A DNA stretch of 64,000 bases from Duffyella gerundensis (GTDB taxonomy: Bacteria; Pseudomonadota; Gammaproteobacteria; Enterobacterales; Enterobacteriaceae): positions 3,692,915-3,756,914 of the forward strand of contig NZ_LN907827.1 of assembly GCF_001517405.1 (NCBI RefSeq), read 5' to 3'. Shown here one piece after another: positions 60,533-64,000 of this stretch (positions are counted from its first letter, which is position 1; each line of letters starts with the position of its first letter). The notes under the pieces are model-generated. The model saw only the letters and a program-made list of their open reading frames with translations, searched no databases and was not told where the DNA came from. A program made the translations under genes and the position numbers.

Positions 60533-61420
60533 TTAGTGTTTACCTTTGGCGAAAACCACACGCGCCAGGATGTTCAGCAGCAGGACGCACAGCGTGATAA
60601 TCAACACGCCCGCCCAGGCCAGGCTTTGCCATTCGGCAAACGGGCTCATGGCGAACTTAAAGATGGTGACCGGCAGGTTAGCCAGCGGCTGCATCATGTC
60701 GGTGCTCCAGAACTGATTCGACAGCGACGTAAACAGCAGCGGAGCGGTTTCCCCGGCGATACGCGCGATAGCCAGCAGCACGCCGGTAATGATGCCCGAG
60801 ACAGAAGCTTTCAGCGTGATAGCAGAAATCATCTTCCACTTCGGCGTGCCGAGCGCGTAAGCCGCTTCACGCAGGCTGTCAGGTACCAGCTTGAGCATGT
60901 TTTCGGTGGTACGAATCACGATAGGAATCTGCAGCAGCGCCAGCGCAATCACGCCCGCCCAGCCGGAGAAGTGCTGCATGCGTGCCACCACCAGCGTGTA
61001 AACAAACAGGCCGACAACGATCGACGGCGCCGAAAGCAGGATATCGTTGATAAAACGAATCACCTCCGCCAGCCAGGATTTACGACCGTATTCCGCCAGA
61101 TAGATACCCGCCATAATGCCAAGCGGCGTACCAATTACCGTTGACCAGAGGATCAACAGGCCACTGCCCGCCAGTGCGTTTGCCAGACCACCGCCCGCGG
61201 TATTCGGCGGCGGCGTGCTTTCGGTAAACAGCGCCAGCGAGAAGCCATCCACGCCTTTGGTCACCGTGGTCCACAGGATCCACACCAGCCAGAACAGACC
61301 AAACGCCATGGTCAGCATCGACAGCACCAGCGCAATTTTGTTCTTGGTGCTGCGCCAGGCCTGCATTTTACGGCGTGATGCCTGTAGCTCAGCACGACTC
61401 TGTAATTCCAGGGCGGTCAT
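60533..61420 (-). CDS. pstA: Phosphate ABC transporter, permease PstA
   Basis: PstA is one of two membrane channel subunits of the Pst importer. The 295-residue product has six helices and the binding-protein-dependent permease pattern (EAAYALGTPKWKMISAITLKA), which contacts PstB. It also has GIMAGIYLAEYGRKSWLAE. Its first codon overlaps the pstC stop by 4 bases (ATGA), a sign of coupled synthesis in a 1:1 ratio. Confidence 0.96.
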   Translation of the reverse strand: MTALELQSRAELQASRRKMQAWRSTKNKIALVLSMLTMAFGLFWLVWILWTTVTKGVDGFSLALFTESTPPPNTAGGGLANALAGSGLLILWSTVIGTPLGIMAGIYLAEYGRKSWLAEVIRFINDILLSAPSIVVGLFVYTLVVARMQHFSGWAGVIALALLQIPIVIRTTENMLKLVPDSLREAAYALGTPKWKMISAITLKASVSGIITGVLLAIARIAGETAPLLFTSLSNQFWSTDMMQPLANLPVTIFKFAMSPFAEWQSLAWAGVLIITLCVLLLNILARVVFAKGKH

Positions 61421-62379
61421 GAGCGCGCTCCTTCATTTTTAGCCAGACGCATCACCATCAGTTTGGAGATCGCCAGCACGATAAAGGTAATAACAAACAG
61501 AATCAGTCCCAGTTCCATCAGTGCGGCAACATGCACGCCCGATTCCGCTTCGGCGAATTCGTTGGCCAGCGCCGAGGTAATGCTGTTGCCGGGCATGAAC
61601 AGCGACGGACTGTCGAGCTGGTAGGTGTTACCGATGATAAAGGTCACCGCCATGGTTTCGCCCAGTGCGCGACCTAAGCCAAGCATGATGCCGCCGATCA
61701 CGCCGTTTTTGGTAAACGGCAGCACGATGCGCCAGATCACTTCCCAGGTGGTACAGCCAATGCCGTACGCGGACTCTTTCATCATCACCGGCGTCTGTTC
61801 AAACACATCGCGCATCACCGAGGCGATGTAAGGAATGATCATAATGGCGAGGATCACCCCGGCGGCGAGAATACCGATGCCAAATGCCGGGCCGGAAAAC
61901 AGCGCGCCGATAAACGGAATGCCGGAAAGTACGTCGCCCACCGGCGTCTGAAAGTATTCGGCAAACAGCGGGGCGAAGATAAACAGCCCCCACATGCCGT
62001 AAACAATACTTGGAATGGCAGCCAGCAGCTCAATCGCCGTGCCCAGCGGACGGCGCAGCCAGCCGGGAGCCAGTTCCGTCAGGAACAGCGCAATGCCGAA
62101 ACTCACCGGCACAGCAATAATGAGTGCAATCAACGAGGTGACCACCGTGCCATAAATCGGCACCAGCGCGCCAAACTGCTCGTTGGGTGCATCCCAGGTT
62201 TTATTCCACAGGAAAGAGAAGCCAAACTTCTGAATGCTCGGCCAGGAGGAGATGATCAGGGAGACGATAATGCCGCCCAACAGCAATAGCACAACCAGCG
62301 CAGCCAGTTTTACCAGCGCGCCGAACAGGATATCGCCTTGCTTGCCAGGCGCTTTGAACGTCGGCTTAGTTGCAGCCAT
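61417..62379 (-). CDS. pstC: Phosphate ABC transporter, permease PstC
   Basis: PstC is the second channel subunit. The 320-residue product (E. coli 319) starts MAATKPTFKAPGKQGDILFG. It has six helices, a periplasmic loop after helix 1 (WPSIQKFGFSFLWNKTWD) and the ATPase-contact motif ESAYGIGCTTWEVIWRIVLP. The frame is open 26 codons upstream, but these are proline-rich and unlike any PstC. The 81-base gap after pstS (62380-62460) contains GGGGGAGGGGCCGG-rich sequence on the plus strand that can form a hairpin. Confidence 0.96.
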   Translation of the reverse strand: MAATKPTFKAPGKQGDILFGALVKLAALVVLLLLGGIIVSLIISSWPSIQKFGFSFLWNKTWDAPNEQFGALVPIYGTVVTSLIALIIAVPVSFGIALFLTELAPGWLRRPLGTAIELLAAIPSIVYGMWGLFIFAPLFAEYFQTPVGDVLSGIPFIGALFSGPAFGIGILAAGVILAIMIIPYIASVMRDVFEQTPVMMKESAYGIGCTTWEVIWRIVLPFTKNGVIGGIMLGLGRALGETMAVTFIIGNTYQLDSPSLFMPGNSITSALANEFAEAESGVHVAALMELGLILFVITFIVLAISKLMVMRLAKNEGARS

Positions 62380-62460
62380 AGAAGTCTCAATAGTCAGGAT
62401 GTCATGAAGCGGCACTGCGGGCGCCGGGGGGAGGGGCCGGCGAACCGGCCCTGCCAATGC

Positions 62461-63504
62461 TTACTGATATAACGCCTTGCCTGAGCTGTCTTTGATATTG
62501 CTTTTCCATGCAGCGCGAATTTGCTCGGTCACAGAATCGGGCAGCGTGGCGTAATCCAGGCTGGTGGCGGTTTTATCGCCGTTTTTGTACGCCCAGTCGA
62601 AGAACTTCAGCACTTCTCCGCCCTTCTCCGCATTGGCCTGATCTTTGTAAACCAAAATGAAGGTGGTTGAGGTGATTGGCCAGGCATCCGCGCCTTTCTG
62701 GAAGGTCAAGTCCTGAGCAAAGGTTTTGCTCCAGTCTGCGCCTTTCGCGGCGTTGCTGAAGCTGCTTTCGGTAGGTGCCACCGCTTTACCGTCAGCATCC
62801 ATCAGTTTGGTGTAAGTCAGGTTGTTCTGCTTGGCGTAAGCGTATTCCACATAGCCAATAGAACCCGGCAGACGCTGAACAAAGGCGGCGACGCCGTCAT
62901 TGCCTTTGCCGCCCAAGCCGGTTGGCCAGTTTACGGTGTTACCTTTGCCAATTTTGCTGTTCCACTCTTCGTTCACTTTTGCCAGATAGCTGGTGAACAC
63001 GAAAGAGGTGCCGGAGCCGTCAGCGCGACGCACAACGTTGATGTTGGTCGACGGCAGCTTCAGGCCAGGGTTCAGCTTTTTAATCGCTTCGTCGTCCCAA
63101 TTTTTGATTTTGCCCAGATAGATATCGCCGGTGGTTTTACCGTCCAGCACGATCTCACCTGATTTGATGCCCGGCAGGTTTACCGCCAGCACCACGCCGC
63201 CAATCACGGTCGGGAACTGGAACAGGCCATTTTTCTGCAGGTCTTCTTCTTTCATCGGCGCGTCGGAGGCACCAAAATCAACGGTTTTCGCGATGATCTG
63301 TTTTACGCCGCCAGAGGAACCGATGCCCTGATAGTTAACCTTGCTACCGGTTGCCTGCTGGTACTCCGCTGCCCACTTGGCATACACCGGCGCCGGAAAC
63401 GTGCCGCCAGCGCCTGTAAGATCGGTGGCGGCAAACGCCGTTACCGCGCTCAGTGAAAGGGTCGCTGCGACGATTTGGGCTACGGTGCTACGCATCAGTG
63501 TCAT
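62461..63504 (-). CDS. pstS: Phosphate-binding periplasmic protein PstS
   Basis: PstS binds inorganic phosphate in the periplasm and delivers it to PstCA. The 347-residue product has a Sec signal peptide of about 25 residues (ending VTAFA). Mature residues include LTGAGGTFPAPVYAKW, the phosphate-loop QGIGSSGGVKQI and RRADGSGTSFVFT, all in line with E. coli PstS. GGAGG lies 4 bases before the ATG at 63504; an ATG three codons later is possible. It is first in the operon and directly behind two Pho boxes. Confidence 0.97.
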   Translation of the reverse strand: MTLMRSTVAQIVAATLSLSAVTAFAATDLTGAGGTFPAPVYAKWAAEYQQATGSKVNYQGIGSSGGVKQIIAKTVDFGASDAPMKEEDLQKNGLFQFPTVIGGVVLAVNLPGIKSGEIVLDGKTTGDIYLGKIKNWDDEAIKKLNPGLKLPSTNINVVRRADGSGTSFVFTSYLAKVNEEWNSKIGKGNTVNWPTGLGGKGNDGVAAFVQRLPGSIGYVEYAYAKQNNLTYTKLMDADGKAVAPTESSFSNAAKGADWSKTFAQDLTFQKGADAWPITSTTFILVYKDQANAEKGGEVLKFFDWAYKNGDKTATSLDYATLPDSVTEQIRAAWKSNIKDSSGKALYQ

Positions 63505-63576
63505 ATTCCCTCCAGGGGAGCAATGTCAGATAAATTGTCGTTTTATAAGATTGTTGATTGCTGCTGGAGGGAAAAT

Positions 63577-63595
63577 AGGACAGTTTGGTGACAGT
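63577..63595 (-). promoter_or_regulatory. Pho box (proximal) of pstS
   Basis: On the minus strand ACTGTCACCAAACTGTCCT gives two 7-base CTGTCA-like halves spaced by four bases, the PhoB-binding pattern. It lies 73 bases upstream of the pstS start. Confidence 0.88.
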
Positions 63596-63608
63596 AAAAT
63601 GTACGAAA

Positions 63609-63627
63609 TATGACAGTTTTATGACGG
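63609..63627 (-). promoter_or_regulatory. Pho box (distal) of pstS
   Basis: On the minus strand CCGTCATAAAACTGTCATA is a near-consensus PhoB site. The two-box arrangement, 32 bases apart or three helical turns, is the same as at E. coli pstS. Confidence 0.9.
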
Positions 63628-63633
63628 GGAATT

Positions 63634-63665
63634 CAGCACGATCGCCCGGCGTTCAGATCGTGCTG
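63634..63665. other. Perfect 10-bp inverted repeat between rluF and pstS
   Basis: CAGCACGATC and GATCGTGCTG flank a 12-base loop. It lies between the rluF stop and the pstS Pho boxes and could end rluF transcription, but no T-run follows on the minus strand. Confidence 0.5.
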
Positions 63666-63705
63666 CTGAGGGCAGAAGATTGCGGGAAAAACAGCGCCGC
63701 TGGGT

Positions 63706-64000
63706 TTAGCGCCCTTTCTTACGTCGGCCCGACTGGGTAAAGCGTTTACGTGAGGCGGCATTGCCGTCCGCTTTTTCACTGCTTTTCGGCGCGCTCACTG
63801 TGGGCTTTTTTACTTTCGGTTTCGCTGGCGCCTTCTTGCCAGGCTTCTCTTCCGAGGTCGAGTTTTCAATTAGCTTAAACAGTTCGATCAGCTCATCGTC
63901 GGTTAAGTCACGCCATTCACCCAGCGGCAGGCCTTTGAGATTAACATTCATGATGCGCGTGCGTTCCAGCCGCGTCACCTCAAAGCCAAAGTGCTTACAC
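63706..64000 (-). CDS. rluF: 23S rRNA pseudouridine synthase RluF, C-terminal part
   Basis: Only the last 97 residues lie in the window; the gene starts beyond base 64000. The visible part begins CKHFGFEVTRLERTRIMNVN. It includes GLPLGEWRDLTDDELIELFK, the end of the catalytic domain of RsuA/RluF-type synthases, and a long basic tail ending FTQSGRRKKGR that is typical of RluF. RluF makes pseudouridine at position 2604 of 23S rRNA. The pseudouridylating aspartate and the S4-like domain are outside the window, so assignment rests on the C-terminal match. Confidence 0.85.
   Translation of the reverse strand, partial: CKHFGFEVTRLERTRIMNVNLKGLPLGEWRDLTDDELIELFKLIENSTSEEKPGKKAPAKPKVKKPTVSAPKSSEKADGNAASRKRFTQSGRRKKGR

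Overview
The window reads as chromosome from a member of the Enterobacterales, most likely Erwiniaceae and Pantoea-like. Almost every protein is a close full-length match to what I remember of the Escherichia coli counterpart. GC content is moderate to high. Local gene orders follow E. coli (dnaA-dnaN-recF-gyrB-yidA; rpmH-rnpA-yidD-yidC-mnmE; pstSCAB-phoU; xylBA/xylFGHR; glyQS-wecH), but the blocks are rearranged. A single ibpA without ibpB also fits Erwiniaceae. Names come from recognising protein sequences and motifs by eye; no database search was run.

Layout. 1-8.6 kb: a cut-off GAF/EAL phosphodiesterase, a VirK/YbjX protein, sodA, a class III aminotransferase divergent from a DeoR-type regulator, fdhD and fdhE (formate dehydrogenase maturation) and yibF. 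8.6-14.3 kb: glyS-glyQ, wecH, and a two-gene unit of a GlxA-type regulator and an isochorismatase-like hydrolase. 14.4-22.6 kb: the complete xylose system, xylBA divergent from xylFGHR. 22.7-30.2 kb: cytochrome b561, a tiny HTH protein, an aldo/keto reductase, a decayed vapBC toxin-antitoxin locus, dnaT-dnaC, an unknown membrane protein, a GDSL autotransporter and tag. 30.2-39 kb: yiaD, a 2-ketogluconate cluster (ptxS-like repressor, kguE, kguK, kguT) running into ghrB, then avtA and eamA.

39-54 kb: ibpA with a sigma-32 promoter and an RNA-thermometer-like leader, yidQ, yidR, yidA, then gyrB-recF, dnaN-dnaA on one strand and rpmH-rnpA-yidD-yidC-mnmE on the other, around a shared control region with a DnaA box and clustered GATC sites. 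54-64 kb: yieE, adeP, yieH, a 1.2-kb non-coding repeat region, an MFS transporter, phoU-pstBACS behind two Pho boxes, and the 3' end of rluF.

The genes form coherent modules: xylose uptake and isomerisation, 2-ketogluconate uptake and conversion to 6-phosphogluconate, high-affinity phosphate uptake, replication initiation and primosome loading, and RNA/ribosome/membrane-insertion functions. The least explained DNA is the yieH-MFS interval (56.39-57.57 kb). It is a nearly symmetric inverted structure with six kinds of short tandem repeat, including eleven consecutive GGGTTTT units. Next in interest are a duplicated element separating dnaN from recF, and the vapBC remnant.
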